Shown here piece after piece: positions 50,494-63,440 of a stretch of 64,000 nucleotides of DNA. Both the position numbers and the translations under genes were made by a program. Position 1 is the first letter of the stretch, and each line of letters begins with the position of its first letter. Location: positions 39,263,545 to 39,327,544 of the forward strand of contig OZ025244.1 in NCBI GenBank assembly GCA_964019155.1. Direction: 5' to 3'. The notes beneath the pieces are model-generated. The model was not told the origin of the DNA and did not search any database. It saw only the letters and a program-made list of their open reading frames with translations. Source of the DNA: Osedax fenrisi. Lineage: Eukaryota > Annelida > Polychaeta > Sabellida > Siboglinidae.

Positions 50494-51291
50494 TACAGTT
50501 TTTATATTTAATTTAATAATGATGAAATATGTATATGAAATTATTAGTACAGTAAAATGTATACATGAATAACATTATAAGTAATTACTTTAATCCATCA
50601 TATACTATAGTGTCTAGTGTTGTTTAGTGTTTTCTTAAGTTTTATTTTATTTCGTAAATTATAGGGTAAGTTATAAGTAATAGTATTTTTAAGTATTATA
50701 AGTATTTTGTAGTTGATAGATTTTTCAGTGTTTATCCAGTTATATTTGTTTCGTATGTTAGTAATGCTAGTTGTATATATAGTCAGTCTTCTGTAGTCGG
50801 TATATATTTCTAATTGAGCGGTTAATTATTTTGTTTAGTTTGTATATTTTCATTTGTATGTGTATGTGTGTATGTGTGTGTATGTGTGTGTGATACACAT
50901 GCTTCCTTTGCTCCCATTAACACTATTATGTACACTAAATGTAGTTTAATTAGATGTACCTCTGATGCTCTAGGAGTATACTCTATACATTTAGGAATTC
51001 GCATTCATACGCACATATATAGTTGTGTGGGTGTCATTAATAACAGTTTACAAAGTGACGTACAATATACCTACGTAGCAACTACTATAGAACAATACCA
51101 CTATTGTTCTCGACTATTGTATTATAATTACCAATAATTATTAATAATTATGATGTTACTTATGCATTGTTATCGAATAGCTATTATTGAGGGGGCGTTG
51201 TTTAGGGGGCGGGGCATAAGTATTCTTAGTTACGTAATAGTAGGCTATATAGAGGGGTATGCATTGGTTGCATATACATATTGATGGCCTA
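50300..51291. other. Intergenic spacer
   Basis: An AT run at 50452-50490 and a TGTGTATG run at 50856-50890. A run of agtattataagtatttt-like words at 50650-50720 is low-complexity. No gene recognised. Confidence 0.5.
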
Positions 51292-52060
<769 letters not shown>

Positions 52061-52456
52061 GAATCAATCCGTATACACTTATCTACCCACACACCCACAG
52101 TGTGGGTCCCACACATATACACTCACCCACACATACACGCACCCACCCATACATATACACATTAAAACGCTCGTTCAAATATGAATAAATAACAACTTCC
52201 AATAAATAAATAATAAAATAGGAATAAATCTAAAGACGTCATAACATTGATATGTGTGGTATTGATATGTCGATGTGTATTCCTTTTAATAATCTCATAT
52301 AATTATTTATTTATATGTATTATTTATGCACACACACACATATATCATAAGAAAATAAAAAATAATATAAAATATTACACAGTTAAGCATTATAGCACAG
52401 CTGTATACTATACACTGTATAGTATACAGTATATACACTATATATATATATATATA
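52061..52456. other. Spacer with CACACCC-rich patch
   Basis: acccacacacccacagtgtg at about 52084-52103 and further ACCC words follow the microsatellite. A palindrome tatactatacactgtatagt lies near 52404. No gene recognised. Confidence 0.5.
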
Positions 52457-53879
52457 CAGTCAACTCCCGATAAGTAGGACTCGCAAGGGACCGGGAAAAG
52501 TTTCCGACTTAGCGAGATGTCCGACTTATCCGAGATTAAAAATATCATGCAAATAAGACATGAAATGCGCAGCGCGAGTTAAGTTAAATGATTACTGAAA
52601 TATGGAATTATGCAATAATCAGCAACATAAAATGTTGTATTAAATTATATTAGTGGAAAGTATACTTTATTACGGTATACCCGATTAACGACCCCCTCCT
52701 AATACCGACCCCCTCTCGTATCTCAGTAACTATAAGAGATATCAAAAAATAATATATACATGAACTGTTAGTAATTTAATGATACATATGAATAAGTATT
52801 TTGTTTTAACAAATATTTAATCCTACAATTGTTATTTGATAAAATGTAATATTATGTTTTTACTTTTTAAATATTTGAATAATAACTTTTTTTAAATCAT
52901 TGTAAATACTTTATTAATTAAAAGAAAACTTAATACTGCACATAATATTGTAGATCAAATAAATGTTTATAATTATTATAAAAATAATTCAATTTGAATA
53001 ACTATTAACAAAAATATCTTAATTATAGCAACCCATATGATTTTCTTAATACATACCCCCTAAATTACCCTTATACCGACCCCATGTGATTTATAATATC
53101 CAATCAAAATAGATCAGTATTTTACTTTAAAATATGTCATAAGTTGTTTGTTTATCATTGATATAGATTAAGGATTCATGATTCCATTATATTATATACA
53201 TACTGATTAATAACTAAATATTAAATAATAATATATACTATTTTAATATAATTACTATAAAGTTCAAATTTAAATTTAATATTACTATTAAAATATAAAT
53301 TCAATAACAAATAATTGCTTGCATGTTATAATTAATTATATTTATTAATATCTACTATGTTGATTGGATATTATAATACTAAAAGTATGTCTACCACGAT
53401 TATTTTAGGGTGTCGGTAATAGGGGAAGGGGGTCGGTATTAGGAACAGGTATCCGATTACCGACCCCCCTGTTTATTCTTGTAAATATAATTATATCACA
53501 AATTTAAAATAGCCACATTATTCATTACCATAATATTACCCTATTTACAAAATTTCAAATAAATATATTTAATATCGAATACGTTATTACAAATAATCAT
53601 TTAGGGGTCGGTAATCGGGGACTTTCCCCTACTTAATAAAATTATAATATTCATTATTTAAAGTAAAGATTTCTGATAATTTATAAAAATTCCGACTTAT
53701 CAAGTATAAAAATTATAAAAATACTATAATATGTGTCCGACTTATAGCAAAGTCCGACCTATCCAATCCAACTTATCCGACTTATCCGATTAATTTAACA
53801 TGGAACTAGATACAAATCCAACCAAACCAACTAAATGTGTCCGACTTATCGAGAAGTCCGACTTACTGAGAGTTGACTG
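52457..53879. mobile_element. pogo/Tigger-like non-autonomous element with nested insertion
   Basis: The left end CAGTCAACTCCCGATAAGT is inverted at the right as ACTTACTGAGAGTTGACTG, with TA on both sides (52455-52456 and 53880-53881). Internal copies of GTCCGACTTATC occur near both ends. CAG...CTG termini with TA duplication fit the pogo/Tigger branch of Tc1/mariner. Without the nested element it would be about 446 bp, too short for a transposase. Confidence 0.75.
52653..53629. mobile_element. Nested TA-flanked TIR element, CCGACCCCC type
   Basis: The right end reads GGTCGGTAATCGGGGACTTTCCCC, bordered by TA at 53630. The left end begins GTGGAAAGT after TA at 52651-52652, but about 15 bp appear inserted before CCCGATTAACGACCCCC. 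An internal block near 53408-53468 repeats GGGGGTCGGTATTAGG and its inverse. Length (977 bp) and plan are very like 17958-18882, with a different repeated word. No coding sequence. Confidence 0.7.
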
Positions 53880-53911
53880 TATACTATATATATATATATA
53901 GTATACTATTA

Positions 53912-54320
53912 GGTGAAATGAGGGTAATACTGACCGGCTTGTAATACGGTCTAATATCTCTACACATATCATTCAAATAAACAAATATATATATATATAT
54001 AAACTATTTATTCAGCATCATATTTCTATTAATAATACATATATTTTTATTTTAATAGATGCATTCATATATTTTATCATTATATCAACAATTAATTTAC
54101 AAATGAAATATTATTAAATAATAATTTATTAATTCATCATTTTCGTTAATGCAATAATTAATTAAATATTTCAAAGCAACATTGGAAATATTAATTAAAT
54201 GTGAAGAATATACATGTCTAAAATGTACTTTATATTCAATGTTAAATTCGTGTGGGATTAAATGACGGGTGTACTAAAAGTTTGCAATACGGTCAAACTA
54301 AAGTTGGTAATACATGGTAA
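53912..54320. mobile_element. Possible diverged relative of the GGGGAAAGT family
   Basis: Starts GGTGAAATGAGGGTAATACT after TA. A block near 54262-54320 carries gacgggtgtactaaaag, caatacggtcaaac and ggtaatacatggtaatac, echoing the internal block of the other members. No right terminus was found, so the boundary is a guess. Confidence 0.35.
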
Positions 54321-54822
54321 TACCAATGAACATTCTTGATTCCAGATAACTATTTTAGATATCATATCACTCAAATGTAATGTAAAATAAGTGCGTGCGA
54401 CGTCATTCCTATATTGATGCATGCGTTTATATGATAGATATACAATCGTGAGTGAGTGATTTGTACTATATTATCAGAGGAATTATAATTAAGTCATTCT
54501 AATTTCTATGATTATTATATAGTATTTGTGCGTATTCATATATGCATATATGTATGTTAAATATACATATGTGTGTAAATGTACATTAATACATGCATAT
54601 TTATAGGTAGTAATATATACATGAATATATTGAGTTTAAATATATATATATATATCTGTATTTGAATAATTGCGGGAAGTATATATAGGTAGTATAGGTA
54701 TACCTGTATACAATAGAATGTGTGTGATTATATTATAATTATACGGTAACGACTGCAAACATATATGACAACTTCCTTTGCAAGTATACTTATATGTTTG
54801 ACAGATAACTTCCGTAACATAT

Positions 54823-54865
<43 letters not shown>

Positions 54866-55430
54866 CACCATAAGTGAACGTGACTAGAGGTTAAATGCCG
54901 TTATATTATTATTATTATTATTATTATTACATTTTATATAATATCTTTTTTTAATATTTATATTAAATATAAATAGGGGTTTCCTGCGATTGTTTTAATA
55001 AGATATACAACGAAGAAAGTCTCAGTAATTCCCACGAAAGTCCTAGTCGTAAAGTTATTTCATCTATTTATTTATATTTACACGATATCGATAATCTCGT
55101 TCAGAATATGGTCACCTATTACTCAGACCACGTGTCCGTGTACGTCCTTCAAGGTCACATAATCGATGATCAGTTATTGCTAGTTTAGTCTAGCATCGAT
55201 TTATGTAGGAGGCAATTCCTTCGATTACGAATCAAAGTGGGCACATTTTTGAAATCATTTTATTAAATAAAATAGAAATAGTTTACACTGTAGTAAGCAC
55301 AATATGTTATATTTAATATGCCTATAGGCTCGCTTTGGGATATAATTCATTTGAGCATGCAGCTAAAAAAATAGAAGAAAACAAAACCAAATAAATCAAA
55401 CAATCCAACATATCCGTAACTATACATTAC
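54321..55430. other. Intergenic spacer
   Basis: Contains an AT run (about 54832-54860) and a TTA run (54902-54928). No gene recognised. Confidence 0.5.
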
Positions 55431-55580
55431 GCCCACCTCGTATACGATAGCATCAACGCCTTCACTAGCCAATCGTTTCTCCGCACCCGGCGAGCGTGTA
55501 GATCTCACCACTACCCTGACCAGTGTGGCTTTAGGGAGACACGTGACCCTTTAAGCCATTGGTATCCTACACTCAAACAT
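55431..55580. other. Unexplained GC-richer 150 bp
   Basis: acgcccacctcg, ccgcacccggcgagcgtg and gacacgtgacc stand out from the AT background next to a SINE. No open frame, RNA fold or repeat partner was recognised. Confidence 0.4.
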
Positions 55581-55630
55581 GTATACACCTACACACATAT
55601 ATATAATAACTGATTGTGTATATTTAACTG

Positions 55631-55928
55631 CCTGTGTGGCTCAGTGGATAATGCGTCAGACACACAAGCAGTAGGACACGGGTTCGATCCTCGTCCGGAC
55701 CATTACTTGATTTTATAAAATGGGTCTTAAAATATTATTTAGAAGTGATCTTATATAATTGTGTATAAATAAATGATCGGCTCTCGTTAAAACAACGGAT
55801 GCCTTAACATGAGAGCGGCTTCGAAGGGACATTAGAGCCATATATGGTTATAAGTAAAAATGTCATCTAAGTTCCTTGATGGGATGAAAGGACTCCACCA
55901 AATAAAAATAACAATAACAATAACAATA
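55631..55928 (+). mobile_element. tRNA-derived SINE, best-preserved copy
   Basis: The head contains TGTGTGGCTCAGTGGATAA (A box TGGCTCAGTGG) and GGGTTCGATCCTC (B box), both nearly canonical for RNA polymerase III. The body matches 50016-50299 and the inverse of 23550-23793. The 3' end has ttccttgatgggatgaaagg, then ctccaccaaa and an AACAAT tail. The internal promoter is intact enough to be transcribed in principle. Mobilising LINE unknown. Confidence 0.9.
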
Positions 55929-56071
55929 TATATATATATTCTTTATAATAATATAATGTTGTACAAATAATCAAGGTTACGTTTAACTTTACTGTACACG
56001 AATTGTACTCGATCCTTCGATATCGCCTGTCTATATATAGGCATATACATGCTGTATATATAGCTATATAC

Positions 56072-56530
56072 TAGTGATGTAAATGATGCTCAAATCTAAA
56101 GCATGGTGCAGTCTCAGTCTCAGTTACCTAAAGTCTCAACTCGGCTCGGCTCGTTTTGTTAGAGTCTCGGCTAGGCTCGAGCTCGTTTGGCTAGATTCTC
56201 GGCTCGGCTCGGGCTCGTTTTTTTCCGAAAATGAAAGTCTCGGCTCGGCATCAATAATCAAAAGTCTTGACTAGGCATCAAAAAGCTTGGTATTATTTAC
56301 ACCAATAGATGAAATTCACATTATTATTCACTGAATCGCGAAGTGGGCGCAGATTATTTTTTTTAAATTGATTGTAAATGTGAAATATATAAAAATTATT
56401 ATTAAAATGTAATTTCAAAAAAGCATCATTTCTGCTCGGTATTATTTTGTAAAAGTCTCAATTCGGCTCGGGCTCGTTTTTTTCCCGAAAATGAAAGTCT
56501 CGGCTCGGCTCGGCATCATTTACATCACTA
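56072..56530. mobile_element. hAT MITE with 8-bp TSD and GGCTCG repeats
   Basis: The ends TAGTGATGTAAATGATGC and its inverse GCATCATTTACATCACTA are bordered by CTATATAC on both sides (56064-56071 and 56531-56538), a perfect 8-bp duplication. 459 bp, no transposase. Both subterminal regions are filled with CTCGGCTCGG-type units and a shared ccgaaaatgaaagtctcggc word. Confidence 0.9.
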
Positions 56531-56852
56531 CTATATACACGCTCTATAGAGATAATGTTGATTAAACACCTGCAGGTTTCACATGTATTAAAGTACACAG
56601 CGATTAACTGGGTTAATTAACACATTGTTTATAATTATATTATTTAATTTCGATGAATAAATATTAAATTAAATTATAAATATTATTAAATAAATATTAA
56701 AGTAAGCTAATTTAAATCTTGAAGTCTAGATTTAGTTAAAGATTGATGCTTGAATAAACTACAGGTTTGTACAACTATATTTGTCAGTATAGAATAAGTG
56801 CAACATATGTGTTAATACTATGTGGATATATGTATACATATGTATACATATA

Positions 56853-56940
56853 TACATATATGTCTTATGTCTTATACATATATGTCTTATGTCTTATACA
56901 TATATGTCTTATGTCTTATACATATATGTATTATGTATTG
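56853..56940 (+). repeat. 22-bp tandem repeat
   Basis: The unit catatatgtcttatgtctta repeats about four times. It makes a spurious Tyr/Met/Leu-rich open frame. Confidence 0.85.
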
Positions 56941-56944
56941 TTAT

Positions 56945-56981
<37 letters not shown>

Positions 56982-57012
<31 letters not shown>

Positions 57013-57090
57013 ATAAGGTATGTTAAGCACTAAAACAGGGTCATGTAGACCCCTTCGCTAGTGCGGGAAGAAAATAATAATAATAAGATA
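56982..57090 (-). mobile_element. LINE 3' tail, minus strand
   Basis: On the minus strand it reads ttcccgcactagcgaagggg, then tctacatgaccctgttttag and a (ATC)n tail at 56983-57013. It belongs with 2221-2343 and 48271-48375. Confidence 0.7.
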
Positions 57091-57187
57091 ATAATAATAC
57101 GATAACAATTTATAATAATAATATACATTAAATATAATATGGACACAAATAATAAGTGATATTGGAGTGTTATATACTACAGACTGC

Positions 57188-57234
<47 letters not shown>

Positions 57235-57289
57235 GATGACACTGGTTACTATTGTGCACCTGGTATTTAAATATAATAGTTATTGAACG

Positions 57290-57810
57290 AGGTGTTGTTG
57301 ATTAATTATAACGCCCACGTAACACTTTAAGGTCACGTGCATGTTATTACGTAACCCTAGATCACGTGATATGGCGTAATTACCCGTACCACCGGGCGTG
57401 TTACATACACCCCCGTGCCCCAACCCCCCTGGCCGAAACAATGACGGTGATAATAATGATAGGTACGCGAGTAATAACAATAGAACAATGAGGCGGGGGC
57501 CAATCGAGGGGCGCGTTCTCACTATAGTGTGTACTGTATACAGTGGTTATTGTAAACTAAACAGTTGGAATTACTTTAGTGTTAGAGATTTTACCGGACA
57601 TATGCACATTTCGGCATGCCGTAAATATAAATGTTAAAAAAAATAAACATTATATGGAACTTTTAAACTATTTTAATGACTTATATCAACACCGCACAAA
57701 CTATTCTATAGTAGTTCTATAGAACTACTTTATGGGAATAATTAGCGGAAAGTGGGCGTGTTTACTGTACGCCCACACCCCCTTCGAAGGATAAATTACC
57801 CTAAACATAA
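57290..57810. promoter_or_regulatory. GC-richer stretch with ACGCCCAC and CACGTGA words
   Basis: AACGCCCACGTAAC, GGTCACGTGC and ATCACGTGATATGG are followed by a C-rich tract around acccccgtgccccaac, and a second ACGCCCACACCCCC lies at 57768. Short open frames on both strands have no recognisable family. Regulatory function is a guess from composition. Confidence 0.25.
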
Positions 57811-58406
57811 CCCTAAATCAACAAAAACAACAATAACAATTCAAATTATTCATTGTTGAACTATAAAAGTTTCTGCGGATACGCATTACGCAATGCCTAT
57901 CTGTCATGTCCTATAGGACATGTCACACGTACTTTCATACGTAAGTATGTCCTACGTATGTCCTAGGTGATACGTGATGTGATATGTGTGGTTTCCTATA
58001 GGTATACCGTATACCTCATTATCACTATAGTAACCTATAGGTAGGTATAGTAACCTATATATAGGTGATGTTGACTAGAGAAGTGTCACACACATCAACA
58101 CCTCCGCATGCAGGCCGCACTGCAACGTATCGGATCGTGCTGTACATTACTTACTTCAGTACACACTGTTCGATGCACACCACACGCACACACCACACAC
58201 ATCGCATTATAGTGTATGTGTGTGTGTATGTGTGTGTGTATGTGTGTGTGTTTGTATTGTAGTTTTTTATTCATACAAAATATCTATAGATATGTATGTA
58301 CAATACCTCTATTGTACAATTAATAACACCTAATCAGGTGCACACGTGTGTAAACAACAATATCAATCATAATAATAATAATAATAATAATATACGTTCG
58401 GTGTAT

Positions 58407-58459
<53 letters not shown>

Positions 58460-59040
58460 TAAATTGTATACAATGTAAATTCGTCGCATGCCTAACTCGC
58501 TCGGATGAATATAGTCGTGTACAGGGTATTATGTACACATATGGTATACATTGTATACGATGTATACTATACATCAAAGAGATTACGTAATATTATAACG
58601 AGGCCCTAGATAAGGGTGCTCGAGGTTAGGGGTACTTCAAATAATGGGGTGACTACAAACGTGAAAAGCGGTATATTTAGTTATGTATTTATATACTTAC
58701 ATGTATATGAGTGCGTGTGTATGTATGAATGTTATGCGTTATATGTATTATTAGTAATATTGGTTCCCAATGTAGTTATACGTAATACAATAGTGTACAT
58801 ATTTAGCTTGTATACATTATGATATACGCCCATTTCACTGACAATACTATAGTATTGATATAGTATACTATATATATAGTATTGATAGTATTTAATATTG
58901 ATATTTAGGTATACCTAAATAATACATAATTAACATAAATATGATATACTCAATATACTATGTACAATACGTATATACTATAGTATAGAGTCTATACTAT
59001 ATTCTACTGCATACTATACTATAGTACTATATATAGTAAA
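57811..59040. other. Intergenic spacer rich in short palindromes
   Basis: Many CCTATAGG, GTATAC and ACTATAGT words (for example 57990-58065 and 58840-59035), a CACACA patch (58184-58200), a TGTGTG run (58215-58252) and an AT run (58409-58454). No gene recognised. Confidence 0.5.
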
Positions 59041-59138
<98 letters not shown>

Positions 59139-59221
59139 TATTTATAGATAATACATGTTCTGATTTCACGTATACGTAATATATATATATATATATATAA
59201 TTATATATAAATTTAGTATTA

Positions 59222-59627
59222 GGTGAAAGTACTACGCGAAGTTGTTGTAAGGTGGAATTAATAAATATGAAAATATTGAATAATTAAAAATGTGTAAAAT
59301 ATTATCATACATGATAATACACACTTCTTTTATATTTACAAGATGACTATCTTCTTTTATAAATATAATAATATTTTGTATTAGAATATTTGAATAATAA
59401 GTAACTTCCGATATCCGGCGATACCTTATTGATTTGATCCTTCATTCAAAAATGCAATATATAATTATAAAAAATGTAAAAATATGTTATTCAATATTGA
59501 GATATAATACAAAGTAAGAGAAACGCGTAATAAACTCGACTATAGCCTATAGGTATACCTTAACCAATGTAAATCAATCAATAATTAAAGTTATTGTTTA
59601 TTGATTTATTAAATATATCTTACATTT

Positions 59628-59671
<44 letters not shown>

Positions 59672-59773
59672 TAAAAAGTATACTTTTCATATGTAAAAGT
59701 GTTCTGTATACAGATATATATGATCAAGTGATATTGAGATATAACAACCCGCGGATGTATGGGTACTTTCCCC
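59222..59773. mobile_element. TA-flanked TIR element, GGTGAAAGTAC end
   Basis: GGTGAAAGTAC at the left and GTACTTTCCCC at the right form terminal inverted repeats of 11 bp with one mismatch, with TA on both sides (59220-59221 and 59774-59775). 552 bp, AT-rich, no coding sequence. It is part of the GGGGAAAGT family. Confidence 0.65.
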
Positions 59774-60059
59774 TATTACCTTATGCAAACATAATAATCT
59801 CCAATAAGAGTATAGAGTATACTCTTAATAATACTCGTAATATACTATAGTAGTATACTATAATAGGGTACTATAGTTGGGTATAGGGTATTGGGTTTAC
59901 CCTCAATCGTATATCACTACTATATTAATATTATTAATAATAATAAAAATAATAATATTTACCTACGGATTAATTATAAGTTACCTAAATATTTATTTTT
60001 ACATCTGAATAATATTATGTAAATATATATATATATATATATATATATTAGTAAACATA

Positions 60060-60420
60060 ACACATCCACTGAAATAGAGTGACACGGCGTACACTCTACA
60101 CCGTGTCACTGTATGCTATGTATAGTTCGTATAGCTATAGCTCATGCATCCTGTAGGGTATATGTAGGATGACAAGTGCGCATATCAACAACGCTCTCGC
60201 ACACACGGATATACGCGCGCCACTCCGGTGTGCTAACGTGCCACACGCACCGCACACCACACACCGCGGCACACGGTTATGTAACGAAATAGTAACAACT
60301 CTCGTTGGTAATAAACCATGGATAACAATGATGTCTGCATTGTTGTCAGATGTGACGTAACAATTCAACGTCATCACTCTCGCCATCGTCGCTATTGTAT
60401 CCTATAGGGTATACTACTAT
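60060..60420. promoter_or_regulatory. CpG-richer islet
   Basis: GTGACACGGCGTACACTC with an inverted partner CACCGTGTCAC just after it, then CGCGCGCCACTCCGG and CACACGCACCGCACACC. Open frames on both strands (60135-60386 and 60169-60360) are mirror products of composition. Possible regulatory region; no gene tied to it. Confidence 0.25.
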
Positions 60421-60479
60421 ATATGTGTGTGTATATATATAGTATTATAGTAGTACAATTTAATATACAATTTATACTA

Positions 60480-60647
<168 letters not shown>

Positions 60648-61205
60648 TTAATGAATCACATATATAATAATAGCGGATACAAATATATATATATATACAT
60701 CAGATAAAAGTATATAACACAACTCCCTCTTATTGGTTGTATTATTCTTTAAGGGGTATCGGCTATAATTTCCTCACCCGTATACCTTCGTGGCGTTGTA
60801 GTGTTGCCTTTAATGCACTATAGAAATGCACTCTATTTCCGACGTATCCTCCGTATACGGGTCATAGTTCATCCATACTAAAACAATAGCCCACGCGCTA
60901 GCTATCTATCTTTACCTGGTACGATGCTACCCACTATAGCGCGGAGGTAATGCTGTCCGGGAACTGGGTCAAGTCGACTTCCCCCGCACCCATCAGATAT
61001 CGATACAGAGATAGTAAGCGGGCTAATCTACTACTAATACGCCCACTCCCCATCGCCCACCGCCCCCCGAACATATTAATAGCCAATAACGTGTATGTCC
61101 GTAGGCCACATCCTTATTGCGAGATGCCAACTTCTCGGAAGTGGAGATAGGAATGGATTCCGTTAAATTGTCGTCGGCGGGTGTAATCCTCTAATTCAAA
61201 CACCT

Positions 61206-61503
61206 ATTATCTATCTGTTGGGGAGGTCCACATTACCCACTCTATAGAGGGGAGGTCCACATTACCCACTCTATCTGTTGGGGAGGTCCACATTACCCGC
61301 TCTACCCACTCTACACGCGTATCTGTACCTAGTACGACGCCCTATAGAGGGGAGGTCCACATTACCCACTCTATAGAGGGGAGGTCCACATTACCCACTC
61401 TATAGAGGGGAGGTCCACATTACCCACTCTATCTGTTGGGGAGGTCCACATTACCCGCTCTACCCACTCTACACGCGTATCTGTACCTAGTACGACGCCC
61501 TAT
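61206..61503 (+). repeat. Higher-order minisatellite, GGGGAGGTCCACATTACCC core
   Basis: The core occurs seven times (from 61220, 61250, 61278, 61349, 61379, 61408 and 61438), spaced about 29 bp with either ACTCTATAGAG or ACTCTATCTGTT linkers. A longer linker containing ctacacgcgtatctgtacct and agtacgacgccctat occurs twice, giving the order short-short-long, short-short-short-long. Confidence 0.85.
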
Positions 61504-61837
61504 TCCGCGTACGGCGTACGGCATTCGTGTATACTGTACTAATATATAGAGTTAATGCTATAGCATGACTGATACACCTACAGTACACATGCTATAGCAT
61601 TATGTACTACTATAGTACACCTACGGTAGCCACTGCGTAGTGTAGTTACCGTGCGACGTAGTACACATCTATTACATAACATTGCGTATTAATCTAGTAA
61701 TATAGATATATGTGTAATTAGTAATAGAAACATATTATATTAAATATTATATTCCAAATATTGGAAATGGTATTACTATCTCACGTATTATTAAGTTTTA
61801 TATAAATGCATATTTATATATATATATAATATATTAT

Positions 61838-61874
<37 letters not shown>

Positions 61875-62280
61875 CTATTATATACAATATACCGTAACAA
61901 TATATTTGTAATTACACCAAAGAATGTTCATAATCTTCCTATTGTTATTGTGGAATAATCCTAATTCATATTCAATACGGATTAACGAAGATCTTATTAC
62001 GTAATACTAGTTGTATACATTGTGTACATTGTGTACACATGTGTACACAAGTAGACTAAAGGTATTATAGCTGGGTATTTGTTGTCTACAATAGCGAGTC
62101 GATATGTCATTCGATAAAAACATACATTAGTAATTTACGATGGAATGTCGAGGAAAGTCAAGACAGATTACTTGGGTTGGTGATTTATTACCAGCTGATA
62201 TTGAAAGGTTATACAGGAGGTTTGGTTGGGTCTAAAACTATGTTGTCTCGGATCAAGAATGTTGAAATGGTTTAAGAAGT
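61504..62280. other. Intergenic spacer
   Basis: GCTATAGCAT and GTACGGCG palindrome words at 61505-61620, then AT-rich DNA with an AT run at 61845-61870. No gene recognised. Confidence 0.5.
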
Positions 62281-62318
62281 GTAGAAGTTGGCAGTAAGCA
62301 GTTTTTTCAAGTATACAA

Positions 62319-63250
62319 CTATAGTTTGGCGAGTAGTGGCAGTTGGGAAATTGGTCGGTAGTTGTAAAGTATAGCTTGCAAGCTATACTTTACAACAGTT
62401 AACAAAATCCGATTCATACGACATTTTATTAATGGAATCGGATTCAAATTGGAAAGCAGATTCCTGAGAGGTTTGTTTAGAAACTGGTTTATAAAAACGA
62501 TTCCTACCATTATCGTGCAGGATTCGATATTATCGATTACAAAACTAATTATTGAGAATCAGTTTTTAAATACGATTCCTAACCGAATTATATGGAATCG
62601 GTTTAAGTTCGATTAAGCCGATTCTTAAACTAGAAATCGATTTAAAACTGATTATCATTAAGGCATGCCTTAATGAGTGCACTCAGGAAATGATAAAAAC
62701 GCAACTAGGAATCGGATTTTGTTGTGGTTAGCTATGTGATTAGCTGTGGGTTTTGTCAATATCTGGGTAATATTTGAGGGTTTAAATTGGGGAGGGAATA
62801 TCACCCGTGGTGAGCGATAGATTGATAATATATTTAAATATGATACATAGTTGGTCAGATAGCATCTTCGTAACAACTAGAGGTAGTACGTCAGTTGGTG
62901 AGCTAGATTTAGCTGTCAGTATAAGATGTTGAATATCGGTTGAAGAGGTTAGAATGAAGTTGTGCATATACGCTGGTGGGTATTTAGGTAGCCAGTTATC
63001 GGTGGATGTCGAGGCAGTGTTAGTAAGCTTGTTGTGAATTGTTTCGATTTCCTTAATAGATAAGTCAGCAAAAGTATTGCAGAGAAGTTCATCGGGCATT
63101 TCATGGAGTTGGGTTTATTTAAATCGTCCATGTAGAGTTTTAATTTTAGTTTCATCAGCAGCTATTTTAGATTGATAGAATTCAGATTTGGTACGAAACA
63201 TTTTATGACGATAACTATTACGTGCCAGAATTAGAGTGGTTTTCTGTAGA
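62319..63250 (-). pseudogene. CR1/L2-like LINE fragment (linker and start of RT domain)
   Basis: Read on the minus strand from about 63240: LARNSYRHKMFRTKSEF, then SKIAADETKIKTLHGRFK, a stop, then LLCNTFADLSIKEI, YPPAYMHNFILTSSTDIQHL and LSLTTGDIPSP. These are the endonuclease-RT linker and first RT block of a CR1/L2-type LINE. After another frameshift the text ITQILTKPTANHIANHN is cut by an inserted element (62361-62724) and resumes as NYRPISQLPLLAKL at 62319-62360. No catalytic motif remains. Stops, frameshifts and the insertion make it dead. Confidence 0.8.
62361..62724. mobile_element. Nested element with GGAATCGG repeats, in LINE
   Basis: AACAAAATCCGATTC (about 62400-62414) is inverted as GAATCGGATTTTGTT (62709-62723). 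Between them, GATTCCTA, GGAATCGGTTT and CCGATTC words recur in both orientations. The left side carries a perfect palindrome gtaaagtatagcttgcaagc continuing to its complement (62364-62397). It splits LINE codons that would otherwise be adjacent, so it arrived after the LINE. Superfamily unknown. Confidence 0.65.
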
Positions 63251-63367
63251 GTCTATCAAGTTTCCGGGTATGTATTTTGAGGGAAAGAGGTCAGAGTTAA
63301 ACCACGGAGAGTTAATATGTATAGGAGTAGATGAGTGGAGCATGTTTTTCAAGTACATGTGTCAATG

Positions 63368-63374
<7 letters not shown>

Positions 63375-63403
<29 letters not shown>

Positions 63404-63440
63404 CATATGTGTGTGTATGTGTTAGTGTGTGTATTTATGT
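63375..63440 (+). repeat. AT and TG compound microsatellite
   Basis: An AT run passes into TGTGTG/TGTATG units. It is not coding. Confidence 0.85.

Noticed and set aside
55631..55710. Genuine tRNA gene
   Set aside because: A and B boxes are present, but the acceptor stem does not pair and the same head recurs with a conserved non-tRNA body, so it is a SINE.
56767..57033. Asp-rich C-terminus protein
   Set aside because: It is made from the 22-bp tandem repeat, an AT run and a GAT run belonging to an inverted LINE tail.
60135..60386. Open frames on both strands at the same place
   Set aside because: They mirror each other across GC-rich sequence and neither shows domain features.
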